From positions 34,764,501 to 34,828,500 of the forward strand of contig CM074865.1 in assembly GCA_037501455.1 (NCBI GenBank): a stretch of DNA of 64,000 bases. Direction: 5' to 3'. The notes beneath the pieces are model-generated. The model saw nothing but the letters and a program-made list of their open reading frames with translations. It was not told where the DNA came from and did not search any database. The DNA is from Lantana camara. Taxonomy: Eukaryota > Streptophyta > Magnoliopsida > Lamiales > Verbenaceae. Below, one piece after another: positions 48,848-61,933 of the stretch. Every line of letters starts with the position of its first letter. The first letter of the stretch is position 1. A program made the position numbers and the translations under genes.

Positions 48848-51800
48848 GTAAATCAAAGACTAGAAGAAAGCATCAATTCATTATACATTTTATTTTATGT
48901 GAACAATGTGTTTTTATGCCTCAATTATTAAATGTTATTTCGTTAAAAGACTCATATCACTATTCATTCACCGAGTCAAAACCTTCAAATACTCCTCATG
49001 AAACCTTATCAAGTTCGATTCCACATTTTTCGGATTCATACCCTAGCTTTTGTATTTCGAAACCTACTTTGAAAATTACTTGTCAAAAATTCCCATTAGG
49101 TCCCTAGTTACTATTTATTCCTAAACGTAGGAATTTTTCGAGGCACTTTTACCTATCCAATATTGGGTTCGAATGAATCCTTATGATATTTCATGAATTA
49201 TGATATCATTCCCGAGCCCTAATTCTCATTATAATTTCCGTAATAACCAAAATCGGCTAGAAGCCCTAGTTAAAGCCTAATTCAATATTTTCAAATTTCA
49301 ACGTTTTTTCCTATTCAATATTATAACCATAACGATCCTTGAATTATTTTATTAATTTTAAGACCTTTTCCAATTCCAAGTTCAAGCCCTAGCTCATTTT
49401 ATAAAATTTTCTTATTTTTCCTAAAATACTATTCCCGCCGTAAAAACTAACTTTTAAACCGTACAACATTTGGTATCCAATATTATACTCAAAATAATCC
49501 TTGAATTATTTTATGACTTATGAACACTTTCTCGGAAATTGATTCATATCCTAGTTCCGTTTTAGGTATTTTCTCATATTTTCCAAAATTCCGAACCTTT
49601 ACTACTTTAATTCTAAACGTTTAAATGTTTAAAGTGTGTAACCATAGGAAAACCCTTTCGATCCTCTTTCTCTTACAACCTTTCTCATTTCAAACTAAAA
49701 CCTAGACATTCTCCTACGAATTTATGATCATTTTGCCCTATTTTAGATTTATTTTATTTATTATGTATTTCTTACATAATTATGTATACATAAGCACTTA
49801 CATCACATATACACCTAAGTATACACCTAGCATAACACCTAAACCCCATAATCATATTCTTAGCTTACTCAACAGCATGAATCATACCCTAAAATCTTAG
49901 AAATTGCAAGGTAAGCCCCCTAAATCTCAAGTATAAATACCCCTCCAAGCTCATTTCCAAAACTACACCAAAATCACTCTAAATCTCTCCTATTTTCGAT
50001 CAGCCCTATTCCTCTACATAAGGTGTGCTTTTCTTTTATTATTTCATACTTTATATTATGTTCTTAGGATAATAATATTAGTAGCATACCTAGGATTAAT
50101 TAAATTATGCTTTAGGAATTTATTTTATGAAATATATGCTCTTTATGCTAGTTTTAGGAAAAATGTAGTAACATATATGAATTTTATTTAATTAAATGCA
50201 TGAGTTATGATATGATGTGATATGATATGAATATGTGTTTAAATAATTATGATCTTGTTTGATTAAATTCATGCCTAGATTAATTTCTTTAGAATTAATT
50301 TTATGATTAAAGTTACATAAAGTGCTACATTATGAGTTTAATTATGTGTTATGGACTTAGAACTTGTTAGATCTGATCATGACCTAATATGAACACATTC
50401 ATAAGCCTAAGAACACATTCATAATGTTGTTGATCAATTTTAAGTGCACGTGTGATAGTAGGTGTGTGTGTGAGTTCAATTTTATGTTATAAAGTGTTTA
50501 ATTCATAAGAAATTGAATAGTAAATGTTTTCAATAGTAATTTTGACTTTTTGGTCAACCCACACTCAATTAATTTCGAAAATTATTTAAAAATAATTATA
50601 AATTAGGTTTTGGAATTTTTAAAGAAAGATTTTACCCGAATTTTCTAAAAATCAGTAAGTATGAAATAATTTCAAAATCTAACCTACATTGTCGAATTAA
50701 ACCCCAGATTTCATACCTAATGTTCTAATTAGAACCATAATGTGATTAATAAATATTTTATTGGTTAAAGACTTCATAATTCCTGATTAATTAATTAAAT
50801 TTCCTTGAACGGTTAAAATTAGGATTTACCGGGAATCCTCTAATGTGCTACATACTATGTACCTTATGTGATTATTTGATTAGAATAATAAGAACCTAGG
50901 TCTAAGACAATAGTAGTTATTACTTTTAGGCGACGATAAGATCGAAGAGTGGAATCCCTACAATTCCACTTAAATCTCAGCACTAGGTGAGGGTTAAAAT
51001 GTTTTCAACTGGAATCATGCCTATATACATATGTACCTATATAAAACCTATTTTCAAGCCTACCTATTATTTATGATTTATTATCCGATATACATAGTAT
51101 CATATAACAATATCCCTCTTTATGAGGAAAATACTTTTATGTCGGAATCAGGATCTTACCCGGACATTTTATACTTCAGTCCGATCATTACTAAGAACTG
51201 ATTCCCGACTAAGCAAGCAAAATATCTTATCATCATTATTATTATGGGCCACGGTTATATCCGTAGCGAGCAATTACCCGGAAGGTATCGGGCCGAGGGT
51301 GTTGTTGGTGCTGCGGACTGCCATTAAACTCTTGGTAGTGGTTTAACTGGAGGTTAGTTACTCCACGCCAAGTTATAAGGGAACACTACTTCCCGCATAT
51401 TGTTCATGGCCATTAGGGGTAGCTCCCCACGGCACTGGAGTAAGGAGATATTATCATATTGGTTTTAATAAAGTATCGGCGCCTTGATCAGCCCGGTACT
51501 GTTTTACCACATTACTTACGGAGTCACGGATGGAAAGGCCTAGCTTGCGGGCATTAAAGTTAATATTACAAACGGTTCATATTCCTACAAATATTCCGAG
51601 TTACCCCTATCCCTACTTTTACAAATATTATGAACCGTTTCCTATTTGTTATATCCTATTGCCAATATTTTAGATCAAGATCTTCTAGATCATATAAATA
51701 TATATACGTATACATATAAACTACTGTCCCTTCACTTAGTCACTTTGACTAACTCCTCGCCCTTTTTAAATGCATGATTTCAGGTAACAATGGAACGACA

Positions 51801-52145
51801 CCTAGAGGTATCTTGAAGCAGTAGGATGTCGAGTATAGTAAGTCAGGGCTAATCAAAGGGCACTTAATATGTACATGTCAGAAATAAACTGTACTTACAC
51901 TTTACCTTAGCATGTACTTCATTATACTCCTTAATATGAACCATTTCGATCATTAATGGTAAGTTCTTACTTATTATGCATCCCCATTTATTGGCCAAGT
52001 TTTAATATCTTCCGTTGTGTTATGCCTTGCACTCTATTTACGTTTCCTTTAAACCGTTCGCCGTAGTATTTCCTAAGTGTTAGGTCTAACCTCCACTTAG
52101 GAAATATTACGGTGTGGGGGTTGTAGTGCTAGGGGAGGTGCTACA
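48842..52145 (+). repeat. TR-GAG LTR D, 5' tip lost
   Basis: About 3.3 kb ending GGTGCTACA, lacking the first 30 or so bases through the unit C deletion. The 5' half is subfamily 1, the 3' half subfamily 2 (19-bp segment present near 51203). Confidence 0.9.
49932..49939 (+). promoter_or_regulatory. TATA box of LTR D
   Basis: TATAAATA in the conserved array context. Confidence 0.65.
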
Positions 52146-52153
52146 ACTTAAAG

Positions 52154-52165
52154 TGGTATCAGAGC
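52154..52165 (+). other. TR-GAG primer binding site, unit D
   Basis: A perfect TGGTATCAGAGC followed by GCC. Confidence 0.9.
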
Positions 52166-52427
52166 GCCAGGTTTACGGGACTTAACCAAATAGGTGTTTT
52201 GTCACCATATTTGTTATATTATAAGTTAGAGTCGCTTCAAGATACCAGTAGGACCGTAAGTAAACATGTTATCTTCCTGTATCCTAGTGTGCCTTACCTT
52301 TTCTATGATTTATGTGATACTATACTCATTGATTGCTATTATTTGGAAATTCTGTCTAAGTGATTATCTGCAAGTCATTCTTAACCATCATGCATCATAT
52401 TCTTTCTTAAGTTCATCGCAACTCATA

Positions 52428-53567
52428 ATGTCCCCCCCAAAGAATTGTCCAAGATAGCACTCCACCAAGAGAATGTGCATCCTCAGCTGGAGGAAATTCA
52501 GAATTAGTAGATGTTTTAAAGGAAATAGTTCAAACATGTGCCAATGGATCAAAAGGTGACAATGAGAAGTCTCTGAAAAAGTTTCTACGAATGGATCCGC
52601 CTAAGTTCTTTGGAGAACCCAATGATGTCAAGGCTGAAAACTGGATAGCAAGTCTTGAGAAAATCTTTGAAGCGATGGGTATTGGTCCTCAAGAACCCGA
52701 AAGAGTTCAGTATGCTATCTTCATGCTAGAAGAAGAGGCCTTAAGTTGGTGGAAGTATATAAAACGAGTTTGGGCAGAAAATCAGGCAAATTATAGGTGG
52801 AATGATTTTGTAAGAGTATTCTATGACAAATATATTCCTCAGGTAACTAGGGATGCCCGACAAGCAGAGTTTATGAATCTGGTTCAGGGCGATGCATCTG
52901 TGGCTAAATATGAAGCTAAGTTCATTAGACTTATCCAGTATGCCCCACATATCCTACATGATGAACGCCGCAAAACTAAGAGGTTTGTCGATGGTCTTAA
53001 ATCAGATATTCGATGGGCCTCAGCTCCGTTTGACTTGGAAACTTATACAAAGGCAGTAGAAAAGGCTATGAAAACGGAGGCTACACATAAGGAAGTCCAT
53101 TTAGCAGATGATCACTCCGAACTACCTTATAAGTCATTCCAGCAATCCAAACGTCCCGCTGAACCATTTAAGTCAACTCCTGGAAAGAGACAAGTGCAAT
53201 CCAGGCCCGAACCTCAACAGACACCATCAAACCCTCAAGAAGAGATTGTTTTTGAATATTGTCGCAAGAAAGGGCATACTGAGGAGGAACGTAGAAAGAA
53301 AGCAGGAACATGTATGTGATGTGGACACCCTGACCATCGAGTTGAAAACTGCCCAAAGAGGGCAAAGCAGTGGGCCACAGGAAAAGCCGCCGAGGGACTT
53401 TTAAAAAGTCAGTAATTGAAGGTCGAACTTATGCCATAGAAGGAAAAGCAAGACCAGATCCTACTAGTAATGTTGAAAGTATGGTACACACCCCAAACAC
53501 GTCAGTTACTACTTTATATGATCCTGGCGCCACGCATTCAATTCATCACAATTATATGCGCATTTAA
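52428..53567 (+). pseudogene. gag: gag of unit D, two frameshifts and one nonsense codon
   Basis: The start ATG is followed by one extra C in a C run, which shifts the frame and ends it at 52457. The original frame is open again over the capsid (from about 52500; ATG at 52591) to TGA at 53317-53319. That stop replaces the Trp of the second knuckle (CM*C). A single-base loss near 53392 then shifts the tail, which reads to 53567 with TTLYDPGATHS. Subfamily 2 (SELVD). Confidence 0.87.
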
Positions 53568-53657
53568 ATTTTCTACTTGAAAGATTATCTTGAGTGTTTA
53601 AAGTACCTAGAGTTTTATTTCTAGAACATGAGTAGAACCTGAGGACAGATTCTCTTT

Positions 53658-53668
53658 AAGGGGGGTGG
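53658..53668 (+). other. Polypurine tract, end of unit D
   Basis: AAGGGGGGTGG before LTR E. Confidence 0.88.
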
Positions 53669-54788
53669 ATTGTAACAGCCCGGATCTGGGGGTGAGAAGA
53701 AATAGGTAAATCAAAGAATAGAAGAAAGCATCAATTCATTATACATTTCATTTTATGTGAATAATGGGTTTTTATGCCTCAATTATTAAATGTTATTTCG
53801 TTAAAAGACTCATATCACTATTCATTCACCGAGTCAAAACCTTCAAATACTCCTCATGAAACCTTATAAATTTAGATTCCACATTTTCCGGATTCATACC
53901 CTAGCTTTTGTATTTCGAAACCTACTTTGAAAATTACTTGTCAAAAATTCCCATTAGGCCCCTAGTTACTATTTATTCCTAAACGTAGGAATTTTTCGGG
54001 ACACTTTTACCTATCCAATATTGGGTTCCAATGAATCCTTATAAAATTTCATGAATTATGATATCTTTCCCGAGCCCTAATTCTCATTATAACTTCCGTA
54101 GTAACCAAAACCGGCTAGAAACCCTAGTTAAAGCCTAATTTCAATATTTTCAAATTTCAACATTTTTCCTATTCAATATTATAACCATAACGATCCTTGA
54201 ATTGTTTTATGAATTTTAAGACCTTTTCCAATTCCAAGTTCAAGCCCTAGCTCATTTTATAAAATTTTCTTATTTTTCCTAAAGTACTATTCCCGCCGTA
54301 AAAACTAACTTTTAAACCGTACAACATTTGGTATCCAATATTATACTCAAAATAATCCTTGAATTATTTTATGACTTATGAACACTTTCTCGGAAATTGA
54401 TTCATATCCTAGTTCCGTTTTAGGTATTTTCTCATATTTTCCAAAATTCCGAACCTTTACTACTTTAATTCTAAACGTTTAAATGTTTAAAGTGTGTAAC
54501 CATAGGAAAACCGTTTCGATCCTCTTTCTCTTACAACCTTTCTCATTTCAAACTAAAACCTAGACATTCTCCTATGAATTTATGATCATTTTTCCCTATT
54601 TTAGATTTATTTTATTTATGATGTATTTCTTACATAATTATGTATACATAAGCACTTACATCACATATACACCTAAGTATACACCTAGCATAACACCTAA
54701 ACCCCATAATCATATTCTTAGCTTACTCCACAGCATGAATCATACCATAAACTCTTAGAAATTGCAAGGTAAGCCCCTAAATCTCAAG

Positions 54789-54796
54789 TATAAATA
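54789..54796 (+). promoter_or_regulatory. TATA box of LTR E
   Basis: TATAAATA in the conserved array context. Confidence 0.65.
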
Positions 54797-56116
54797 CCCC
54801 TCCAAGCTCATTTCCAAAACTACACCAAAATCACTCTAAATCTCTCCTATTTTCAATCAGCCCAATTCCTCTACATAAGGTGTGCTTTTCTTTTATTATT
54901 TCATGCTTTATATTATGTTCTTAGTATAATAATATTAGTAGCATACCTAGGATTAATTAAATTATGCTTTACGAATTTATTTTATGAAATATATGCTATT
55001 TATGCTAGTTTTAGGAAAAATGTAGTAACATATATGAATTTTATTTAATTAAATGCATGAGTTATGATATGATGTGATATGATATGAATATGTGTTTAAA
55101 TAATTATGATCTTGTTTGATTAAATTCATGCCTAGATTAATTTCTTTAGAATTAATTTTATGATTAAAGTTACATAAAGTGCTACATTATGAGTTTAATT
55201 ATGTGTTATGGACTTAGAACTTGTTAGATCTGATCATGACCTAATATGAACACATTCATAAGCCTAAGAACACATTCATAATGTTCTTGATCAATTTTAG
55301 GTGCACGTGTGATAGTAGGTGTGTGTGTGAGTTCAATTTTATGTTATAAAGTGTTTAATTCATAAGAAATTGAATAGTAAATGTTTTCAATAGTAATTTT
55401 GACTTTTTGGTCAACCCACACTCAATTAATTTCGAAAATTATTTAAAAATAATTATAAATTAGGTTTTGGAATTTTTAAAGAAAGATTTTACCCGAATTT
55501 TCTAAAAATCGGTAAGTATGAAATAATTTCAAAATCTAACCTACATTGTCGAATTAAACCCTAGATTTCATACCTAATGTTCTAATTAGGACCATAATGT
55601 GATTAATAAATATTTTATAGGTTAAAGACTTCACAATACCTGATTAATTAATTAAATTTCCTTGAACGGTTAAAATTAGGATTTACCGGGAATTCTCTAA
55701 TGTGCTACATACTATGTACCTTATGTGATTATTTGATTAGAATAATAAGAACCTAGTTCTAAGCCAATAGTAGTTATTACTTTCAGGCGACGATAAGATC
55801 GAAGAGTGGAATCCCTACAATTCCACTTAAATCTCAGCACTAGGTGAGGGTTAAAATGTTTTCAACTGGAATAATGCCTATATACATATGTACCCATATA
55901 AAACGTAGTTTTAAGGATGTAAACGGATATTAAACGGATCGGATGTATGATTACCATATCCTTATCCTTTTATGATTCGGACGGATACGGATAATATCCT
56001 TTTAAATCGAATTTGGATAATATCCTTTTTATTCGGATACACGGCGGATTCGGATTTTAATCAGATTTTCAACTATTCATTTTGACATAAATTATTTAAC
56101 TATATAACTTCGAATT

Positions 56117-59100
56117 TGTAACGCCCCAGTTTTTCTTATTTGTACAGCATGACGTATGTGTTTAACTAATTTCGCGAAATAATTATTTATACGTGTTTTA
56201 TATATTTAATTTTATTTTAAATGTATTAAACGTTAATTATTTTATTTTAAAGATATTGAGTTTTAAGTTTGTAATTCAAACGTTTAAATCCGTTTCGAAT
56301 GGTTTTCGATTTGTTTAACTCCGGTTTCAATTCCGATTTTTGTGCCAACTTGGTATACTTGAGTTATGTGAATTATGAATGTGTTTGCATGCTCGTTTTA
56401 TGTTTTCGTGTTCGTTTTTCGAGGTTTTAAACCTTTGGTACTTGACGACGGACATGAGGGCCTAACTAGTTTTAGCGCACCTCGTGTTCCGGAGGCCATA
56501 ACTTGAGCTCGGGAATTCGGATTCGAATTTCGGAAGATGCGTCGGACTCGTGAAGAAGAAAGGAAACTCTTGAGCTTGGTTTGTTAATTTTATAAACCCT
56601 TTTGGACCCTCTTTTTTCGACCGGAACAAACAGCTTGTGCTTAAGCCACCTTCTTTGACTAGTCATGTACTTGTGGGGCCAATTTAACTCAACCTAAGCC
56701 TAACCCTTGATATCTTGACTTGAGTTAAGTCTCTCACTCTCCCTTATCAGCTAAAAACCGAGCCAAACCCCCCCCCCCCCTCATTTGTGCTGCAACTGAT
56801 CGAGAGAAAAGAGAAGAGGAGAGGAGAGGAAAGCTTTGCCCCTTTTATGAATTTTGAGCTCAAGTCATCATCTTTCTTCTCCAAATCTTCAAGGTATGTA
56901 TATTTTTGTATTCTCTACACTTTTATACAAGTTTTGATCCCTTTAATACTTGTTTTGCATCAGATTTGATTAGGGTTTGGGTAGGAGCATGAATAAGGAC
57001 TTTTGGGGATTTTTGCTCTTATGAGCTAACTTGCTTTATGGCTGATTCCCTTGCCTTCAACTGAATATTTGGACTTGTTTCTTTGCCTCTTTGATGCTCA
57101 ACTGATAGTATATGATGTTAGGATGGTTTGTTCTTGAGATCCTTTGATGAAATTATGAGTTTTTGAGCCTCAAACCTAATCTAGAAAATCTGCTCCCCTG
57201 TTTTGGAACTTCTGTGTGAATTTATGCTTTGTTGCTTGAGTTAATGACTTCCAATTCATGTGAATTTGCATGGAGATATTGTATACTAATTGGTTTATAT
57301 GTTATCCCTGCTCTTTCAAGTTTTTAGAGCCATTTTCAGCTCCTAAGTCGAAGCATGATGGCCTGTTTGTATGCTATAGGCGAACCGAACTGCTGCTGTT
57401 GCATTTTGTGATTACTTGGTGGTTCTAATGTGCTCCAATTCATGCCAATTTGCATATACATGGAGTATATTAGTTTCTTATCATGTTAGTATTCATTCCC
57501 TAAAGTTTCAGCTTCATATTCAGCCCCTAAGTACTTGATCATGGCATGATTGAACAATGGAGCTCATATGTGCGGTTTTGGCGCCCCAGATTTGCTGCAT
57601 GGTTTTGGTGCTCTTAACGTGTGATTTGGCCTTTTCTTTCTAAATGAAAAATTCTCATAACATGCTAAATATGTTGTATATCAAGTTTCATAAGATTTGG
57701 AGTTGATTTGGTATGCTTTTGGGACTGATTTTGTATAGGGTTTGTTTTGCCGGTAAGCTTTGTTTGCGTTTTTGGGTCTGTACCGTGACACCCCCGTGTC
57801 TCATTTGCCTTGTAATATGAGACACCCCCATTTCATGCCCTTTTGGCAGGTCTTTACTGAGACACCCTCGTGTCTCAGTCTATTCAAATTGAGGGACACG
57901 GGCGTGTCCCTCCCCCTGCGCATTTCTTGTCTTTTTCTTTTCGGATTTTGATTGTTTCACCACTTTAATGGCTTTATCTTCATTTGTGGTGAACTAAGAA
58001 CTTGTTTTAATATGTGTTGAGAGTATGGTGGTTTGATTTCATAACAATTGGATGAGATTTAGGCATGCTTTTGGTGAATGCCGTTTATGTGCGTTTTGTG
58101 CCGTTTGTGATTTTCGTAACCTATTTCCTCTATCATAAGATTTCTTCTTGTTTTCAAACTTTGGAAATATGTTATATTATGTGATGTGATGTATGTAATT
58201 GTTTATTTTCTAATTAGAAATGTGATCTAACTTGTGCTATGATTATATTTGAATGACTTGATTATATGATTTAAATTCCTTTGACGTGAAATGTGAAGGA
58301 TATGAATTCGTTTGAATACGAATACTTCATTGAATGAACGAATTGAATGTTTATATGTCTTTAAGACTTTAATAGTGCACATGAACGTGTTCATTACATT
58401 ATAGCATCTTTTCTTCATTCATATCATGATCATTACATTGCCGAGCGTCCTATTTGGTCATTTTGAGTCTCCTCTCACTGGTACACATTGTTCATTCTCT
58501 TGTACAGTTCGTTTCCAGGGCGGAGACTTCCGGATTAAATAGGCACCCATATTGCTCATGTTTATGTCGCGTGGTCTTCCAGGTGAGGGTGTTTTCATTT
58601 TAGTTACATATTAACCCTACAACCTTATGTGACCAGCTTTGGCCAAAACCTTATGTATATATATACGTTACTTTTAAAGTAAAGTCATCGAGTAAATATT
58701 GATCGAGTAAACCCTTTTCAAATGAATTATGAAATATGATATGTTTCACATGAACTGATATGTTTTGGCGAGATTATGTATGTATAATATGTTCACGGGA
58801 CCCAGGGACTTAGTACATGTGGCTATCCGGGGAGGCATGGGCCGCCGGTGATCCCATGTGCTAGTCCCACTATGTTATGGTGATACCGGCCCTCGCTAGG
58901 AGGTTTAGCGGGGAATGGGAGCTGAGTGCCCTTGGGGGAGTCATGAAACCCCATTGGCCTATGTATGAGGTGGTCGGGTCTTGCTAACCCGTCTACCACC
59001 CGGAGGAAGAAGGTTGGAACTTATTTTATGATTATGATTATGATTATGATTATGTTATGATTGATAGGCACCGTGCGGGAAGGCCGGGACACGGATTGCC

Positions 59101-59887
59101 CAAACGAATATGTTTTAGGATATGATATATGATTTGTGTGTATTATGATATATTGCATGATCACCTATCTAATGTATTAATGATATTTGTCGTACACGGT
59201 CGGAGTTTGGTTGGAGATAATGCACGCTCACTCGCCGAGCCTTCATGTTTATGTATGATTTATGAACTTAATAAAATTAATATGATTAGTCGTAAAGTCT
59301 GAGCATTGCTTAGTTATTCTCTTGCCCTTTTGGGAACTAATTTTTTTAAATAAAACCTTGCTCGGGATTTATGACTTGCATGCGCATGTTTCTATATATA
59401 TGTATCGCTCCTGCTCACTCATCTTATAGAGACTGACCCCTCTTTCCCCCTTTTTCCAGTTTCTTTTGCAGGTGTTGGTTACTAGGCGGAGTTAGAGTGT
59501 CGAGTCTTTGTTCTGGTCCCACTCATTTACACTCACTGCATACCATATGATTTCTAAGTATTGTATTGACCCTTTTATTGTTGGCCGTTGTGCCCTTATT
59601 GAACTGATATTTTTGGGACAGGTTAGGACAGGTGTATTTCTTAGTGGAACCCTTATTTGTGATCTTGTTGGATTTCATTTATTTCTTTGGTATTACATGA
59701 ATGACTTCCTTGCTTCCGCATTTTGGTTATTGTTGACGGTTCCAGGGTTAGCTTCCGCCTAGTCAGGACTGTTGTTTTTCTTGTCACTCATTCGCTGTGA
59801 GTCCGATTCATGTATGGACTGCCTATTTCATATGTGGATTAGACTCATAATGCGGGGGATGTGGTGCCTATCGTCCCGGGTGCTAGT
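56117..59887 (+). mobile_element. Solo LTR of a chromovirus related to 32374-43499
   Basis: It starts TGTAACGCCCC and is flanked by GAATT (56112-56116 and 59888-59892). It shares blocks with the minus-strand chromovirus LTR, such as GATACCGGCCCTCGCTAGGA and GGGAGCTGAGTGCCCTTGGG. The 3' terminus reads GGGTGCTAGT where the relative has GGGTGCTACA. No interior remains. A 13-base C run lies at 56768-56780 and a GATTAT repeat near 59026-59053. Confidence 0.82.
57856..57912. repeat. Perfect hairpins in solo chromovirus LTR
   Basis: ACTGAGACAC/GTGTCTCAGT (57856-57879, loop CCTC) and GAGGGACACG/CGTGTCCCTC (57891-57912, loop GG). An imperfect GTGACACCCCCGTGTCTC lies at about 57786. Confidence 0.85.
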
Positions 59888-59949
59888 GAATTTTTAATCA
59901 AATTATCAACTACTCATTTATAAATAAATTATTTAATAATTATATGACT

Positions 59950-59953
<4 letters not shown>

Positions 59954-59999
<46 letters not shown>
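59954..59999. repeat. TA dinucleotide microsatellite
   Basis: An uninterrupted TA run of about 45 bp followed by GATA-like units, inside the hAT-type element. Confidence 0.9.
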
Positions 60000-60002
<3 letters not shown>

Positions 60003-61659
60003 GATAGATAGAAAGATATATTAGACAAAGAGAGAAATAATAATTATCTATATATATATTAATTTTATTTTTTAGTGAATGTATAAATATGTTGGAAATT
60101 ATAAATTTTATCATATAATTAATTTGAAATATAATACTTTTATTAATAACATAATATATGTTACTTATATTATCTCAATATAAATGTTGAAGTAAACATA
60201 TGGTTACTATTAAAACCTAAGATTTTTCTTTAATAAATGCACTAAAAAATTTACTTAATACTAATAATCTATCATACATACACAGTTGTGTGTATATATT
60301 TTAACATAATATAATATTTATCGGATACGGATTACGGATAAATCGGATAACGAAAAATATAACGGATAATGAAACGGATCGGATGTTAAACGGATCGGAT
60401 GTCTTATTACCATATCCTTATCCGTTTATAATTCGGATGTCTATAATCGGATACGGATAATATCCTCTTGAGACGGATTTGGATAATATCCTCTGTAAAC
60501 GAATTCGAATGCGGACGGATATCGGATTTCCGGATATCCATTTACAGCCCTACATAGTTTCAAGCCTACCTATTATTTATGATTTATTATCCTATATACA
60601 TAGTATCATATTACAATATCCCTCATTATGAGGAAAATACTTTTATGTCGGAATCAGGATCTTACCCGGACATTATATACTTCAGTCCGATCATTACTAT
60701 GAACTGATTCCCGACTAAGTAAGCAAAATATCTTACCATCATTATTATTATGGGCCCCGGCTGTATCCGTAGAGAGCAATTTCTCAGAAGGTATCGGGCC
60801 GAGGGTGTTGTTGGCGCTGTGGACTGCCACCAAACTCTAGGTAGTGGTTTAACTGGAGCTTAGTTACTCCACGCCAAGTTATAAGGGAACACTACTTCCC
60901 GCATATTGTTCATGGCCATTAGGGGTAGCTCCCCACGGCACTGGAGTAAGGAGATATTATCATATTGGTTTTAATAAAGTATCGGCGCCTTGATCGGCCC
61001 GGTACTGTTTTACCACATTACTTACGGAGTCACGGATGGAAAGGCCTAGCTTGCGGGCATTAAAGTTAATATTACAAACGGTTCATATTCCTACAAATAG
61101 TCCAAGTTACCCCTATCCCTACTTTTACAAATATTATGAACCGTTTCCTATTTGCTATATCCTAGTGCCAATATTTTAGATCAAGATCTTCTTGATCATA
61201 TAAATATATATACGTATACATATAAACTAATATCCCTTCACTTAGTCACTTTGACTAACTCCTCGCCCTTTTAAATGCATGATTTCAGGTAACAATGGAA
61301 TGACACCTAGAGGTATCTTTAAGCAGTAGGATGTCGAGTATAGTAAGTCAGGGCTAATCTAAGGGCACTTAGTATGTACATGTCAGAAATAAATTGTACT
61401 TACACTTTACCTTAGCATGTACTTTATTATACTCCTTAATATGAACCATTTCGATCATTAATGATAAGTTTTTACTTGTTATGCATCCCCATTTATTTGC
61501 CAAGTTTTAATATCTTCCGCTGTGTTATGCCTTGCGCTCTATTTACGTATCATTTAAACCGTTCGCCGTAGTATTTCCTGAGTGTTAGGTCTAACCTCCA
61601 CTTAGGAAGTATTACGGTACAGGGGGTTGAAGTGCTAGGGGAGGCGCTACAACTTAAAG

Positions 61660-61671
61660 TGGTATCAGAGC
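61660..61671 (+). other. TR-GAG primer binding site, unit E
   Basis: A perfect TGGTATCAGAGC followed by GCC. Confidence 0.9.
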
Positions 61672-61933
61672 GCCAGGTTTACGGGACTTAACCGAATAGG
61701 TGTTTTGTCACCATATTTGTTGTATTATAAGTTAGAGTCGCTTCAAGATATCAGTAGGACCGTAAGTACACATGTTATCTCCCTGTATCCTAGTGTGCCT
61801 TACCTTTTCTATGATTTATGTGATCCTATAGTCATTGATTGCTATTATTTGGAAATTCTGTCTAAGTGATTATCTACAGGTCATTCTTAACCATCATGCA
61901 TCATATTCTTTCTTAAGTTCATCGCAACTCATA

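Larger units (their letters stand above)
55912..60552. mobile_element. Non-autonomous hAT-type transposon (~865 bp without nested LTR)
   Basis: The ends are TAAGGATGTAAACGGATAT and, on the other strand, TAGGGCTGTAAATGGATAT (16 of 19 match). The flanking 8 bp are CGTAGTTT (55904-55911) and CATAGTTT (60553-60560), 7 of 8 identical; the empty site in the other LTRs reads AACCTATTTTCAAG. Terminal repeats and 8-bp duplications fit the hAT superfamily. No transposase frame is present. Both ends carry a direct repeat of about 140 bp (from 55931 and 60387) rich in CGGATA/TATCCG motifs. Confidence 0.75.
53671..61651 (+). repeat. TR-GAG LTR E, split by a hAT-type transposon
   Basis: It starts TGTAACAGCCCGG, ends GGCGCTACA and is interrupted at 55912-60552; about 3.3 kb without the insertion. 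Diagnostic sites are subfamily 2 at the start and in the 3' half. Confidence 0.9.

Noticed and set aside
56787..56969. A short frame beginning MLQLIERKEKRRGEE
   Set aside because: A purine-rich stretch of a solo LTR reads as Lys/Glu-rich; the rest is not protein-like and nothing supports a gene.
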